Counted from the first letter of the stretch, positions 52,356 through 61,774 are shown. The stretch: 64,000 nucleotides of DNA from Sphingomonas hankookensis (GCF_022664465.1 NZ_JAKREV010000007.1:62001-126000); one strand, 5' to 3'. Notes: generated from the letters alone by a model not told the origin. A program made the numbers and translations.

Positions 52356-53327
52356 ATGGCGATCCTCGCAACTCTCCCACGACGTACGCGCAGGATCGGC
52401 GGTGCTGCCTTGCTCATCATCGGCGGTGCGATAGCCGTGCGCGCGGGAATCGCCGCGCGCGACCATCGCGATCCGCCCGCCCCACCGCCCGCCGCCACCG
52501 GCTACGAGGCCGACGACCATTTCCCCGGCGCAGCGCAGTTGCTCCTCGACGCCCCCGTGCGGCGTGGCGAGACCGGTACCGCCCCGCTCCCCGCCCTCCC
52601 CGCGCATGCCGATACCGGCGACCTCGGCGACGCGTCGATCCAGTCGGCACGCCCATTCGTACTGCGCGGAACACAGCTCGACCGCGCCCGCGCGCTGCAA
52701 TGCCTCACCACCGCCATCTATTACGAAGCAGGCAATGAACCCGAGGACGGGCAACGTGCCGTCGCGCAGGTCGTGCTGAACCGCGTGCGCCACCCCGCCT
52801 TTCCCGCCAGCGTGTGCGGCGTGGTGTTCCAGGGGTCGGACAAGCCGGTCTGCCAGTTCAGCTTCGCCTGCGACGGCGCGATGGCGCGGGTGCCGGCCCC
52901 CGCGGTCTGGCTGCGATCGCGCCGCGTCGCCGCGCGTGCGTTGGCAGGCGACGTCTTCGCGCCGGTCGGGCTGGCCACCCATTACCACACCTATGCCGTC
53001 ACCCCGTCGTGGAACCGGTCGCTGGTGATGACCGGCGTGTTCGGCGCGCATTTCTTCCACCGGTGGAAAGGGTGGTGGGGCACCCCCGCCGCGTTCACCG
53101 ACCGCTACACCGGCATCGAGCCACCGCCCGGCCCACTCCGCCCGCTGCCAGCGCCGCCGACGCTTGAGGCAGTGCCGGTACAGACGGTGCCGCTGGTCCC
53201 ACCTTCGTTCGTCCCGCCGCCGACGCCGATCGCCAGCGCGACACCGGTCGCCGAGCCGAAGGACACGCTGCCACCGGAATCGCAGGTGCTCGACCGGTGG
53301 AAGGATTCGGGTAAGCCATTGCGGTAG
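52356..53327 (+). CDS. SleB-family cell wall hydrolase
   Basis: 323 residues. An N-terminal basic-hydrophobic segment (residues ~12-33) serves as anchor or signal. The hydrolase_2 core is at ~115-230: LTTAIYYEAGNEPEDGQRAVAQVVLNRV, cited in part as AIYYEAGNE (catalytic Glu) and VAQVVLNRVRHPAFP, then CGVVFQGS and CQFSFACDG. The C-terminal ~80 residues are proline-rich and likely disordered. A lytic transglycosylase-like role in peptidoglycan turnover is expected; in non-spore-formers the family is a general cell wall enzyme. Confidence 0.9.
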   Translation: MAILATLPRRTRRIGGAALLIIGGAIAVRAGIAARDHRDPPAPPPAATGYEADDHFPGAAQLLLDAPVRRGETGTAPLPALPAHADTGDLGDASIQSARPFVLRGTQLDRARALQCLTTAIYYEAGNEPEDGQRAVAQVVLNRVRHPAFPASVCGVVFQGSDKPVCQFSFACDGAMARVPAPAVWLRSRRVAARALAGDVFAPVGLATHYHTYAVTPSWNRSLVMTGVFGAHFFHRWKGWWGTPAAFTDRYTGIEPPPGPLRPLPAPPTLEAVPVQTVPLVPPSFVPPPTPIASATPVAEPKDTLPPESQVLDRWKDSGKPLR

Positions 53328-53340
53328 ATTACCCCTACAT

Positions 53341-53437
53341 TGTCATTCCCGCGCAGGCGGGAATCCATAGATGCTGACGCTAGTGATCATCAGCGGCCGT
53401 CGTGCATATGGATTCCCGCCTGTCCGGGAATGACGAA
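53341..53437. repeat. Family C inverted repeat, copy 3
   Basis: TGTCATTCCCGCGCAGGCGG, GAATCCATAG ... CATATGGATTCCCGCCTGTC, CGGGAATGACG. Near-perfect arms, the cleanest copy. Confidence 0.87.
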
Positions 53438-53503
53438 GAGGGTCCCACGTGACTTTCCTTCCCCCGCCCCCTACCTGAGCGGCAATCAACCGGAGTGTAC
53501 CCC

Positions 53504-54457
53504 ATGTCGCTGACCGTCGCCGTCCAGATGGACCCTATTGCCGGTATCAATATCGCGGGTGACTCAACTTTTGCCCTGATGCTGGCGGCGCAGGCGCGGG
53601 GGCATCGGCTGTTCCATTACAACGCGGAAGACCTGAACCAGTCGGGCGACCGGGTGTGGACGCGGGCGCAGCCGGTGACGGTGCAGCGGGTGGTCGGCGA
53701 TCACTTTACGCTGGGCGATCCTATCAGCCTCGACCTCGGCGAGCAGGCCGATGTGGTGCTGATGCGACAGGACCCGCCGTTCGACCTGGGCTATATCACC
53801 GCGACGCACCTGCTGGAGCGGATCGCGGACCGGACGCTGGTGGTCAACGATCCGGCATCGGTGCGCAACGCGCCCGAAAAGCTGTTCGTGCTGGATTATC
53901 AGCGCTTCATGCCGCCCACCCTCATCACCCGGGCGGTCGACGAAGCGCGCGCGTTCCTTGCCCAACACGGATCGGTCGTGGTCAAGCCGCTGCATGGCAA
54001 TGGCGGCAAGGCGATATTCAAGATAGACGCCGATGCGCAGAACCTGTCGTCGCTGATCGAGGTGTTCAACACCGCCTATCGCGAACCGCATATGGTGCAG
54101 GCGTTCCTGCCGGCCGTGGCGAAGGGCGACAAGCGCATCGTACTGGTGGATGGTGAGGTCGCGGGCGCGGTCAACCGCCTGCCGGGCGCGGGCGAAATCC
54201 GCTCCAACCTCGCCGTCGGCGGGACCGCGGCCAAGACCGAGCTGACGGAACGCGAGCGCGAGATTTGCGCCGCGCTGGGGCCGGAATTGAAGCGGCGCGG
54301 GCTGATCTTCGTCGGGATCGACGTGATCGGCGGCGAATGGCTGACCGAGATCAACGTGACCTCCCCCACCGGCATCGTCGCGATCGAGAAGTTCGACGGG
54401 ACCGATGTCGCGGGGATGATCTGGGACGCGATCGAGGCGCGGGTGGCGGCGCGGTAA
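53504..54457 (+). CDS. gshB: Glutathione synthetase
   Basis: 317 residues from ATG 53504, preceded by CCGGAGTGTACCCC. N-terminal VAVQMDPIAGINIAGDSTFALML is the family start. The ATP-grasp domain shows VVVKPLHGNGGKAIFKI, EPHMVQAFLPAVAKGDKRI and the metal/ATP-binding GIDVIGGEWLTEINVTSPTG. It joins gamma-glutamylcysteine and glycine. gshA is not in the window. Repeats flank both sides. Confidence 0.96.
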   Translation: MSLTVAVQMDPIAGINIAGDSTFALMLAAQARGHRLFHYNAEDLNQSGDRVWTRAQPVTVQRVVGDHFTLGDPISLDLGEQADVVLMRQDPPFDLGYITATHLLERIADRTLVVNDPASVRNAPEKLFVLDYQRFMPPTLITRAVDEARAFLAQHGSVVVKPLHGNGGKAIFKIDADAQNLSSLIEVFNTAYREPHMVQAFLPAVAKGDKRIVLVDGEVAGAVNRLPGAGEIRSNLAVGGTAAKTELTEREREICAALGPELKRRGLIFVGIDVIGGEWLTEINVTSPTGIVAIEKFDGTDVAGMIWDAIEARVAAR

Positions 54458-54480
54458 CGACCACCTCCTCCGCCATACAC

Positions 54481-54561
54481 GTCACCCCAGCGCAGGCTGG
54501 GTCTCCCGGTGATGGCACGGAGCAGGAGCCGCGAGACGCCCCAGCCTGCGCTGGGGTGACG
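54481..54561. repeat. Family B repeat, double-hairpin form
   Basis: GTCACCCCAGCGCAGGCTGG ... CCCCAGCCTGCGCTGGGGTG, ACGC. Core GGAGCAGGAGCCGCGAGAC resembles those at 5715 and 17571. Confidence 0.85.
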
Positions 54562-54638
54562 CATGTCGCGGGGCAAGACGACGGCCACGCGGTCCGCTCC
54601 AACGGCACGAAACCCCGTCCCGCACGTTCCCCACCCCC

Positions 54639-55244
54639 ATGACGACCTTCATCCTCGATGCCATCGCCCGGGGCGGCTATCTCGGCATCTTCCTGCTGAT
54701 GGCGCTGGAAAACATCATTCCCCCGATCCCGTCCGAGGTCATCATGGGGCTAGGCGGGATGGCGGTCGCGCGCGGTGACATGGCGATGCTGCCGCTGCTG
54801 CTCTGGGGTACGGCGGGGACGACGGCGGGCAACTACTTCTGGTACGCGGTCGGGCGGAAGTTCGGCTATCAGGGGTTGCGGCCGTTCGTCGATCGCTGGG
54901 GCCGGTGGCTGACGGTCGAGTGGGAAGATGTCGAAAAGCTCCACCGTTTTTTCCGTAAACATGGTGGCAAGACGGTCTTCATCTTCCGCTTCATGCCGAC
55001 GTTCCGCACGATGATCTCGCTGCCTGCGGGCATGGCATGCATGCCGCGCTGGCGCTTCTTCCTCGCGACCTTTACCGGCAGCATTATCTGGAATGCGGTG
55101 CTGGCCTATGCCGGGCTGTGGCTGGGGTCGAATTTCGAACAGCTCGACCATTATGTCGGGCCGGTGGCGATCGCGATGTCGGTGGCGATCGTGGTGGCCT
55201 ATATCTATCGGGTCGTGACGTGGAAGCCGCGGGCGCAGCGATAG
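54639..55244 (+). CDS. DedA-family membrane protein
   Basis: 201 residues. Four to five hydrophobic segments. The DedA/VTT motifs are ENIIPPIPSEVIMGLGG (acidic-proline reentrant loop) and the FRFMPTFRTMISLPAGMACM loop with its arginines. These proteins act as phospholipid (undecaprenyl-phosphate or PE) scramblase-like transporters in the inner membrane. The exact substrate is not readable. Stands alone, facing the phytase gene. Confidence 0.92.
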   Translation: MTTFILDAIARGGYLGIFLLMALENIIPPIPSEVIMGLGGMAVARGDMAMLPLLLWGTAGTTAGNYFWYAVGRKFGYQGLRPFVDRWGRWLTVEWEDVEKLHRFFRKHGGKTVFIFRFMPTFRTMISLPAGMACMPRWRFFLATFTGSIIWNAVLAYAGLWLGSNFEQLDHYVGPVAIAMSVAIVVAYIYRVVTWKPRAQR

Positions 55245-55256
55245 TCGATCCCAATA

Positions 55257-55285
55257 CGTCACCCCAGCGAAGGCTGGGGTGACGT
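55257..55285. terminator. Family B palindrome, likely bidirectional terminator
   Basis: ACGTCACCCCAGC(GAAG)GCTGGGGTGACGT, a nearly perfect 12-bp-stem palindrome in the 53-bp convergent gap between dedA and phytase. No T run, so the termination role is inferred. Confidence 0.6.
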
Positions 55286-55297
55286 CCATGGTTGGCG

Positions 55298-56329
55298 TTA
55301 CTTGAGCCGCAGCGCCTTCAGCACATCGCCCCACGACACGTACTTGAAGTTCTGCGTCTCCGGCGCGTTGTCGCCGTCCTGCGCGACCATGAGCCCCTTG
55401 GGAAAGCGCGAGCCGAAATCGCCGAGGATCAGTTCGATCCCGTCGGTTTCGCTGGTCCCGTCGATCGCCCCGCCACCGATGCGGAAACGCCCGGCATAGG
55501 TCACGCCCGGCAGGCGGTAGAGGGTGTACGCATTGTCGCCCTGGCTGCTGGCGACCAGATAGCCGCCGGTGCGACCGCTCGGCGCCAGCGCCAGCCCTTC
55601 GGCATCGGCGACCAGCGTCGTGCCGTCGACCTTCGCGATCGCCGTTCCCTCGACCGGCGCGGCGGGATCGGCGGCGAAGCGCCACAACCCGACATCTTCC
55701 TCGGCGACGTAGAGCAGGCCCGTCCGGTCATCGACCACGCAGCCCTCGGCCTGGGTTCCGACCTTCATCGACCGCACCGTACGCACCACCGGTGTCGCGC
55801 CGGGCTTGGCGTCGATCGATACCTGATCGATCCGCCCGTCCTTCATCACGACGAAGCCGAACAGCGCCTTGTCGCGCGCGCGGGTCCACAGGCACATGCC
55901 GTACGCCTCACCGGCACCGACCGGATAGCGGCCCATCGGCACCAGCTTCTTCGCCACGGTGTCGAGCGTAAACAGCGCGACATGCGCTTGTGCCACGTCA
56001 GCACGGTCGCTGGCCGCAGCGATCACCTGCCCGCCGATCTCGCGCAGGTCGACATTGTTGAGCCGTGCGGCGGGCGTGAAGCTCAGCCGCTTGCCCGACA
56101 GGTCGTAGACATGGATGCCGGCCTTCTTGTCGGTGCCGATCACCAGACTGGCTGCGGGATCGCGCCGGTTGCGCCAGATGGCGGGATCGTCGGCGGCATC
56201 CGCAGCGGTGTCGACCGGATCGGTTTCCGCCGCCGCCGCGACTACGGGCACGGCGGCGGGCGTCGCAGCCGGCGGGGGCGTCACCGCACACCCGCCGAGC
56301 AGCGCCGCGACAACAAGGAAGCGCCGCAT
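55298..56329 (-). CDS. Beta-propeller phytase lipoprotein
   Basis: 343 residues. Signal peptide with lipobox LLGGC (Cys14), so an outer-membrane or periplasmic lipoprotein. Propeller signatures: DAADDPAIW (calcium/phytate site), NNVDLREI, GTQAEGCVVDDRTGLLYVAEEDVGLWRF, ADAEGLAL, and SQGDNAYTLYR. It releases phosphate from phytate (myo-inositol hexakisphosphate) in a Ca2+-dependent reaction. Its ATG overlaps the receptor stop by one base (TGATG), so phytase and receptor are made together. Confidence 0.93.
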   Translation of the reverse strand: MRRFLVVAALLGGCAVTPPPAATPAAVPVVAAAAETDPVDTAADAADDPAIWRNRRDPAASLVIGTDKKAGIHVYDLSGKRLSFTPAARLNNVDLREIGGQVIAAASDRADVAQAHVALFTLDTVAKKLVPMGRYPVGAGEAYGMCLWTRARDKALFGFVVMKDGRIDQVSIDAKPGATPVVRTVRSMKVGTQAEGCVVDDRTGLLYVAEEDVGLWRFAADPAAPVEGTAIAKVDGTTLVADAEGLALAPSGRTGGYLVASSQGDNAYTLYRLPGVTYAGRFRIGGGAIDGTSETDGIELILGDFGSRFPKGLMVAQDGDNAPETQNFKYVSWGDVLKALRLK

Positions 56330-59130
56330 CAGAAGTTCACCCGCACGCCGGCCTGATAGCGGCGGCCGAACGTCTCGCGCTCGATCGTGTACTGCGTGTT
56401 GTCGACGTAGCGCCGGCCGGGACCGTTCAGCAGGTTGCTGAAGTTACCGAAGAATTCGACATTCGCGTTGATCGCATAGCGCAGCGATGCGTCGAGCTCA
56501 TTGTCCTTGGCCCAGTAGAAGTCGCCACCGTCGACGCCGCGATTGACGCCGTTGATGACCTGGAAATCGCCCAGTTCGTCCAGCCAGCGCGAACGGTTCT
56601 GATACTGGACCCGCGCCGAGAAACCGTATTTCTCGTAATAGACGCCCAGATTATAGACCGCGTTCGACGCGCCGGGCAGGGGCACGCGGCGACCATCGGG
56701 GGTTTCCGCGCGGCTGCGGTTCAGCGTCGCGTTCAGCTGCACACCGAACCCGCCGGCCCAGTCGGGCAGGCCGAGATCGCCGACGAACGGGTCAAGCTGC
56801 TGCTGGATCGCGCCCTCGATGCCCACGATCGACCCGTTGCCGCCATTGTCGATCGTCGCGAAATCATATTGCGAACGGTCGACACCGTTGAAGTTCAGGA
56901 TATCGCGGCCGAAGGTGCGGCTGGTGTCGAACAGCACGTCGCGCAGCCGCTTGTAATAGGCGCCGAACGACAGGAAGCCGCCGGTTGCACCATAATATTC
57001 GACATAGGCGTCGATGCCCATCGCCTTTTCGGGCTTCGCATCGGGATTGCCGCCCGAAATCGTCAGGTTCGCGTCGTTGAAGGTCAGGTTCGGGCGAAGC
57101 TGGTCATAGTCGGGCCGCGCTGCGCCGGTGCTGAACGACAGCCGTGCCTTCATCTGGTCGGTCACGTCATAGTTCACGTGCAGGCTGGGATAGACCAGCG
57201 TCAGGTCGCTTTTGGCGGTCAGCGGCGTGAAGGTCGTGCCGTTCGGCGTGGCGAAGGCCGACGCGGTGTTGCGGATATGCTCGATCCGCGCGCCGCCGAC
57301 GACATTGCCCCAATCGGTGGTGACGGTGGCCATGCCGTACGCCGAATAGATGCGCTCGTTCACGTCGTACAGATTGGCGGTCTGGTTGACGTAGCTGCCG
57401 ACCCGCTTCGCCCGGTCGACGAGGTCGAGGATCTGGTCCTTGCCGAAATACTGGAAGGTATAGCCGAGCGGAATTTCACCCTGGAACCCGCCGGGGATCG
57501 CGATCTGCGAATAACCGGTCGGGATGCCGGCGGCGGTGAACTGCGCCGCGCTGTTCAGTTCGAGCAGGCGTTCGTCGACCGACTTGGTGCGATCGTCGAA
57601 GCGCAGGCCGGCGGCGAAGGTCGTCTTTTCGCCGAACAGGCCGAAGACGTCATGCTGCACGTCGAGGCGCGCGGTATAGGCGTCGGTGGTATCGGCGGCG
57701 ATCAGCGAGCGCAGGCGGGCGAGCGAGCGCGGGAAATCCTCGATCGCATTAACGCGGGCGCCGCGCCCGAACGTGCCGTTGGCGTTGCGGATCGTGCGGA
57801 ACAGCTCGATCTTCGCCAGCTGCGGATCGGTGAAGTCGTAACCGACGGTCAGGCGATTGGCGGCGTTCGCGCCGTTGGTGCCGAAGGATGGGCTGTCGTA
57901 GTTCAACTGTGCCGGCTGGGTCCGGTCGTCGATCGAGCGGGTGTAGTTGGCCCGCCACGACACGCGCCAGTCGTCCAGATCGTGATCGCCGCCCAACGTA
58001 TTGGTGAACACCGACTGCTTGTAGGCGCGCACGGTGAAGTTGGAATTCAGGTCGATGCCATACACCGTGCCCCGCAGCGGCGTGTTGCCGGTGCAGACGT
58101 CGGCATAGCCGGTGGTGTTCGCGGCGGGCGTCGCGTTGACGGCGCAGCCGACGGTGCCGGTGGGCGTGCGCGACTGCTGGTCGTCGAGGTCGACGATGTA
58201 GTTGTTGCGCTGTTCGTCGTCCTGGAACGCCGAATAGATGGTTTCGGCGAAGATGCGGTGGCCGGGCGCCGGCTTCCAGTCGAGGCGGGTCGACAGCGCA
58301 TAGTTCTTGCGGACGAGGCGGTAGAGCTTGTTCTCGGTCTCGCGCGCCCAGATGCGATCGGCGAAGCCCGGGCGGCGGTCCTGATCGACCGATTCCCAGT
58401 CGGTTTCGAAATTGTCGGTCACCATGCCGCGGCGGTACAGGCTGGCCGACGACGCGATGGCGAATTCGCCGATGCCGGTGTCGAACCGGTCGGACACGAC
58501 CAGCGACCCTTCGAACTCCCGCCGGTCGCCGAGTTCGACGAGGCCGTAGCCCGCCTTGCCCGCGACGTGGAAGCCGCTCTGGTCGAAGCCCGAGCGGGTG
58601 ATGATGTCGACATTGCCCGAGATCGTCTCGCCGACCATGTCGGGGGTCACCGCCTTGCGCACGATGATTTGCTTGGCGATCGCCGAAGGGATCGAATCGA
58701 AGCGCGCGGCGCGACCTTCGGGGCTGACGACGTTGACGCCGTCGAACGACAGCGTCGTCCAGCGCTTGGGCGCGCCGCGCAGGTTGACGTAGCGGGCCTG
58801 ACCCTGATCGCGCTCGACGCCGACACCGGGCAGGCGGCTGATCGCCTGCGCCACGTTCTGGTCGGGCAGGCGGCCGACCGCGTCCGACGCGATGACCGAG
58901 ACCAGCGCGGGGCTGCCCCGCTGGATTTCGAGCGCGGCGGCTTCGGATTCGGCGATCGGGCGGCTGCCGCGCACGACGATTTCCTGCTGTTCCTCTTCGG
59001 GCGCGGTCGCGGCGACCGGCGGCACGTCGTCGGTCGGTGCCGCCAGTGCGGTACCCGGCAGGATGGCGGCACCGCTCAGCAGCGCGCGCACGACGACGGC
59101 CCGTGTGGACCGGGCAAACATAGCAACCAT
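56329..59130 (-). CDS. TonB-dependent receptor (phytase-linked)
   Basis: 933 residues from ATG 59130 (MVAMFARST), with GAGGGGAAAGAACAC before it. A signal peptide ends near LAAPTDD. The plug domain has EIVVRGSRP (TonB-box-like), DAVGRLPDQNVAQAISRLPGV and YVNLRGAPKRWTTLSFDGVNV; the beta barrel ends in VRVNF with C-terminal Phe. It matches the Xanthomonas/Caulobacter-type TonB receptors. The downstream phytase gene suggests the cargo is phytate or its inositol-phosphate products; this is inference. The upstream gap has a triple Pho-box-like repeat. Confidence 0.92.
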   Translation of the reverse strand: MVAMFARSTRAVVVRALLSGAAILPGTALAAPTDDVPPVAATAPEEEQQEIVVRGSRPIAESEAAALEIQRGSPALVSVIASDAVGRLPDQNVAQAISRLPGVGVERDQGQARYVNLRGAPKRWTTLSFDGVNVVSPEGRAARFDSIPSAIAKQIIVRKAVTPDMVGETISGNVDIITRSGFDQSGFHVAGKAGYGLVELGDRREFEGSLVVSDRFDTGIGEFAIASSASLYRRGMVTDNFETDWESVDQDRRPGFADRIWARETENKLYRLVRKNYALSTRLDWKPAPGHRIFAETIYSAFQDDEQRNNYIVDLDDQQSRTPTGTVGCAVNATPAANTTGYADVCTGNTPLRGTVYGIDLNSNFTVRAYKQSVFTNTLGGDHDLDDWRVSWRANYTRSIDDRTQPAQLNYDSPSFGTNGANAANRLTVGYDFTDPQLAKIELFRTIRNANGTFGRGARVNAIEDFPRSLARLRSLIAADTTDAYTARLDVQHDVFGLFGEKTTFAAGLRFDDRTKSVDERLLELNSAAQFTAAGIPTGYSQIAIPGGFQGEIPLGYTFQYFGKDQILDLVDRAKRVGSYVNQTANLYDVNERIYSAYGMATVTTDWGNVVGGARIEHIRNTASAFATPNGTTFTPLTAKSDLTLVYPSLHVNYDVTDQMKARLSFSTGAARPDYDQLRPNLTFNDANLTISGGNPDAKPEKAMGIDAYVEYYGATGGFLSFGAYYKRLRDVLFDTSRTFGRDILNFNGVDRSQYDFATIDNGGNGSIVGIEGAIQQQLDPFVGDLGLPDWAGGFGVQLNATLNRSRAETPDGRRVPLPGASNAVYNLGVYYEKYGFSARVQYQNRSRWLDELGDFQVINGVNRGVDGGDFYWAKDNELDASLRYAINANVEFFGNFSNLLNGPGRRYVDNTQYTIERETFGRRYQAGVRVNF

Positions 59131-59200
59131 GTGTTCTTTCCCCTCGGGAGCGTTCCGCTCCCCCTGGCGCCCGCCCCTGCCCCGACCCCGTGGCAGGTCG

Positions 59201-59229
59201 ATTACACGACCGTTACGAAACGGTGACGC
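59201..59229 (-). promoter_or_regulatory. Pho-box-like triple direct repeat upstream of the receptor-phytase operon
   Basis: Read on the minus strand: GCGTCAC-CGTT-TCGTAAC-GGTC-GTGTAAT, three seven-base units with an 11-bp period, as in the PhoB consensus CTGTCAT-N4-CTGTCAT. The best unit matches five of seven bases. It is 70 bp upstream of the receptor ATG. Confidence 0.5.
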
Positions 59230-59287
59230 CGCCATGGGTGTGGCCGTACGGCAACGATCGTCCGGTCGTACCCACCGGCCTCCCGTT

Positions 59288-59316
59288 CGTCATCCCGGAT
59301 CAGGTCCGGGATGACG
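59288..59316. repeat. Family F short palindrome
   Basis: CGTCATCCCGGATCAGGTCC then GGGATGACG, single hairpin, in the gap between the two receptor genes and 13 bp after the second receptor's stop. Possible terminator for it. Confidence 0.75.
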
Positions 59317-59329
59317 ATGACGGGCTCGA

Positions 59330-61714
59330 TCAGAACCGCGCGCCCAGCTCCACGCCATAGAAGCGCGGCTCGCCCCGGATGTAGGTCGGCACGCCGAAGC
59401 CTCCGCCGGTATTGCCCGCGTCGATCAGATAGCGTTCGTTGCTCAGATTGCGCGCGAAGCCGCCGATGGTGAAGCGGTCGTTCAGCTCCACGCCGGCACG
59501 CAGGTTGAACAGCGTATAGCCCGGCGTCGAAATCACCTCCCGGTTGGGCAGTTCGAAGAACACCTTCGACCGGTACGTGACATTGGGCACGGCGTAGAAG
59601 GTCGCCGACCCGACCGGCACGCGCAGGTTCGCGCCGACCGACGCGGTCATGTCGGGCTGCAGGCGGAAGCGGTTGCCGGCGAACACGCCATTGGTCGCAG
59701 CGTCGCCGATCCCGCCATCGAGATAGGCGAAGGTGCCGAACAGCGACAACATCTGGCCCAGGCGCAGATTGCCCTCCAGCTCGACGCCCAGATTGTCGGC
59801 CGACCCCGCAGAGCGCGTGGTAGTGACGCCGTTTTCGGTCACCGACACCTGGAACCCGTCATAGCGCTGGTAGAATACCGACGCCGCGCCGCTGAACGGC
59901 CCGACGCGGCCCTTGATGCCGCCTTCGTAATTCCACACCAGTTCCTCGGGCACGATCTGCAGCGCCGGGATCACCGACGCCGTCGCCGCGGTGCCGGTGC
60001 GTGCCGCCGCCAGCTGGACCACCGGCGAACGGCGACCCTTGCTGACCGTGGCATACAGGTTGACCGCATCGGACAGCCGGAACAGCGCGTTGAAGCGCGG
60101 CAGGACGGCGGCGAAGCTGCGCTCCGCCTCGAACTTCGCGCCACCGGTGCTGGCGGTGCCGAGCAGGCTGGAGAACACCCCCGCCCCGGCGAGCAGGCGG
60201 GAGAAGGGCTGGACAGAGCTGTACTGCGACTGGCGATCCTCGATCAGCACGCGGGCACCGGCGGTCAGTTCGAGCGCGGGTACCGGAATCCACGTCGCGT
60301 CGGCGAACACCGAATAGGTGTCGTTGTTGCCGTAGTTGGTGAACTCCGACGCGTACGGCAGCTCGGTCAGGGCGCCGCGCGACAGGATCGCGGTCGCCCG
60401 CGCACCCGGCACGGTACCGTTGGCGGCGACGCAGCCGGGGCCGGTCGGGATGCCCGCCTGGTTCAGGATCGCGCGGATCGGCGCATAGGCAGCAGTCACC
60501 GAACAGGCGAGGTAGGTGCCTTCCTCGGTCGAGAAGGGCACGCGCTGATAACCGTTTTCGAAGAAAGCGTTCCATCCGAACGAGGCGCGGGCGCGGTCGC
60601 CGGTGAAGTTGAAGCGACCTTCATGGCTCCACTGGTCGCCCTTCGCATCCTCGGCGAATTCCAGATACCAGGCCGGCCCGCCATCGGCGTCGAACGTTTC
60701 GAGGCTGTTGAACCGGCGATAGCCGTTGACGGTGGTGAAGGTGACGCCGCTGCCCAGATCGACCGCGACGGTCAGATTGGCATCGTACACGTCGCGGTCG
60801 AGGCCCAGCTTGCGCTTGCCCAGCACCTCGCGGCTGTACGGCGATCCCGACAGTTCGGCAGTGCCGTAATCGCCGGTCTGACCGCCGGTGGGGGCAAAGG
60901 CGCGGCTCTTGAACGCGGTGCCCGGATTGCGCTGTCCGTCATAGGTCAGCACGAGGTCGGCGGTGACGGCGTCGGTCGGCGTCCAGCGCAGCGACCCGCG
61001 CAGCCCACGCTGGTCCTGCCCGTTCAGATCGTCCTGATCGACGCGGCCCTGATTCTGGTTCGGCACCTTGGCGTCGCCGGCGATGTTGCGGACATAGCCG
61101 TCGCGATATTTGTACGCGAAGGCGAGGCGCGCGGCGAGCGTGTCGTTACCGGCATTGACCATCCCCGACACCTGCGTCCGGTTGAAATTGCCGTAGGACG
61201 CGGCGGCGTCGGCGGCAAAGCCGGGCTTGGGTTTCGCCGACAGGATCGACACCGCACCGACCGCGGCGGCGGTGCCGAACAGCGTCGCCTGCGGCCCCTT
61301 CACCGCCTCGATCCGTTCCAGATCGAACAGGTCCTGATACGCCCCGCGCGAGCGGCTGATATCGACGCCGTTGTAATAGAAGGTGACGCGCGCGCCCTGC
61401 TGTGCCGATCCCGAATCCGACGTGATCCCGCGGATGACGAAGCCGGGGTTGTTCGCGCTCTGCTCCTGCACGACGAGGCCGGGGATGTACTGCGCGACAT
61501 CCGCCAGCGTCGAGACGCCGAGGTCGGCCATCTTCTGCCCCGTCACCGCGGTGACGGTGACCGGCACGTCCTCGATCCGCTGTTCGACCTTTTGCGCGGT
61601 GACCACGATTTCATCGGAGTCGTCCCCGGCGGGCTGGACATTGGCCTGGGCGAAGGCGGCGGTGGAACAGCCGAGCGCCAGCAATGCGATCGTCGGACGC
61701 AAACACGAAATCAT
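59330..61714 (-). CDS. TonB-dependent receptor
   Basis: 794 residues from ATG 61714 (MISCLRPT), five bases after AGGGGGAT. Signal peptide ends FAQA. The plug has DEIVVTAQK, QRIEDVPVTVTAVTG, ADVAQYIPGLVVQ and FVIRGITSDSG; the barrel ends VELGARF with a terminal Phe. It is of the general ferric-siderophore/cobalamin-like group, but the divergent PhoD gene and the Pho-box-like sites suggest a phosphorus compound as cargo, which is inference. Co-directional with but separate from the phytase receptor. Confidence 0.92.
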   Translation of the reverse strand: MISCLRPTIALLALGCSTAAFAQANVQPAGDDSDEIVVTAQKVEQRIEDVPVTVTAVTGQKMADLGVSTLADVAQYIPGLVVQEQSANNPGFVIRGITSDSGSAQQGARVTFYYNGVDISRSRGAYQDLFDLERIEAVKGPQATLFGTAAAVGAVSILSAKPKPGFAADAAASYGNFNRTQVSGMVNAGNDTLAARLAFAYKYRDGYVRNIAGDAKVPNQNQGRVDQDDLNGQDQRGLRGSLRWTPTDAVTADLVLTYDGQRNPGTAFKSRAFAPTGGQTGDYGTAELSGSPYSREVLGKRKLGLDRDVYDANLTVAVDLGSGVTFTTVNGYRRFNSLETFDADGGPAWYLEFAEDAKGDQWSHEGRFNFTGDRARASFGWNAFFENGYQRVPFSTEEGTYLACSVTAAYAPIRAILNQAGIPTGPGCVAANGTVPGARATAILSRGALTELPYASEFTNYGNNDTYSVFADATWIPVPALELTAGARVLIEDRQSQYSSVQPFSRLLAGAGVFSSLLGTASTGGAKFEAERSFAAVLPRFNALFRLSDAVNLYATVSKGRRSPVVQLAAARTGTAATASVIPALQIVPEELVWNYEGGIKGRVGPFSGAASVFYQRYDGFQVSVTENGVTTTRSAGSADNLGVELEGNLRLGQMLSLFGTFAYLDGGIGDAATNGVFAGNRFRLQPDMTASVGANLRVPVGSATFYAVPNVTYRSKVFFELPNREVISTPGYTLFNLRAGVELNDRFTIGGFARNLSNERYLIDAGNTGGGFGVPTYIRGEPRFYGVELGARF

Positions 61715-61756
61715 GCAATATCCCCCTATTGGACGGCGGGCCTCTAGGGATGGCGG

Positions 61757-61774
61757 ATGACAGCGCGATGACGT
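61757..61774 (-). promoter_or_regulatory. Pho-box for the second TonB-dependent receptor
   Basis: Minus strand ACGTCAT-CGCG-CTGTCAT: the second half-site is a perfect PhoB CTGTCAT, the first matches five of seven, and the spacer is exactly four. It lies 42 bp upstream of the receptor ATG. Confidence 0.65.

Noticed and set aside
56869..59226. 785-codon frame antisense to the phytase-linked receptor
   Set aside because: Shadow of a well-supported TonB receptor; composition like other shadows.
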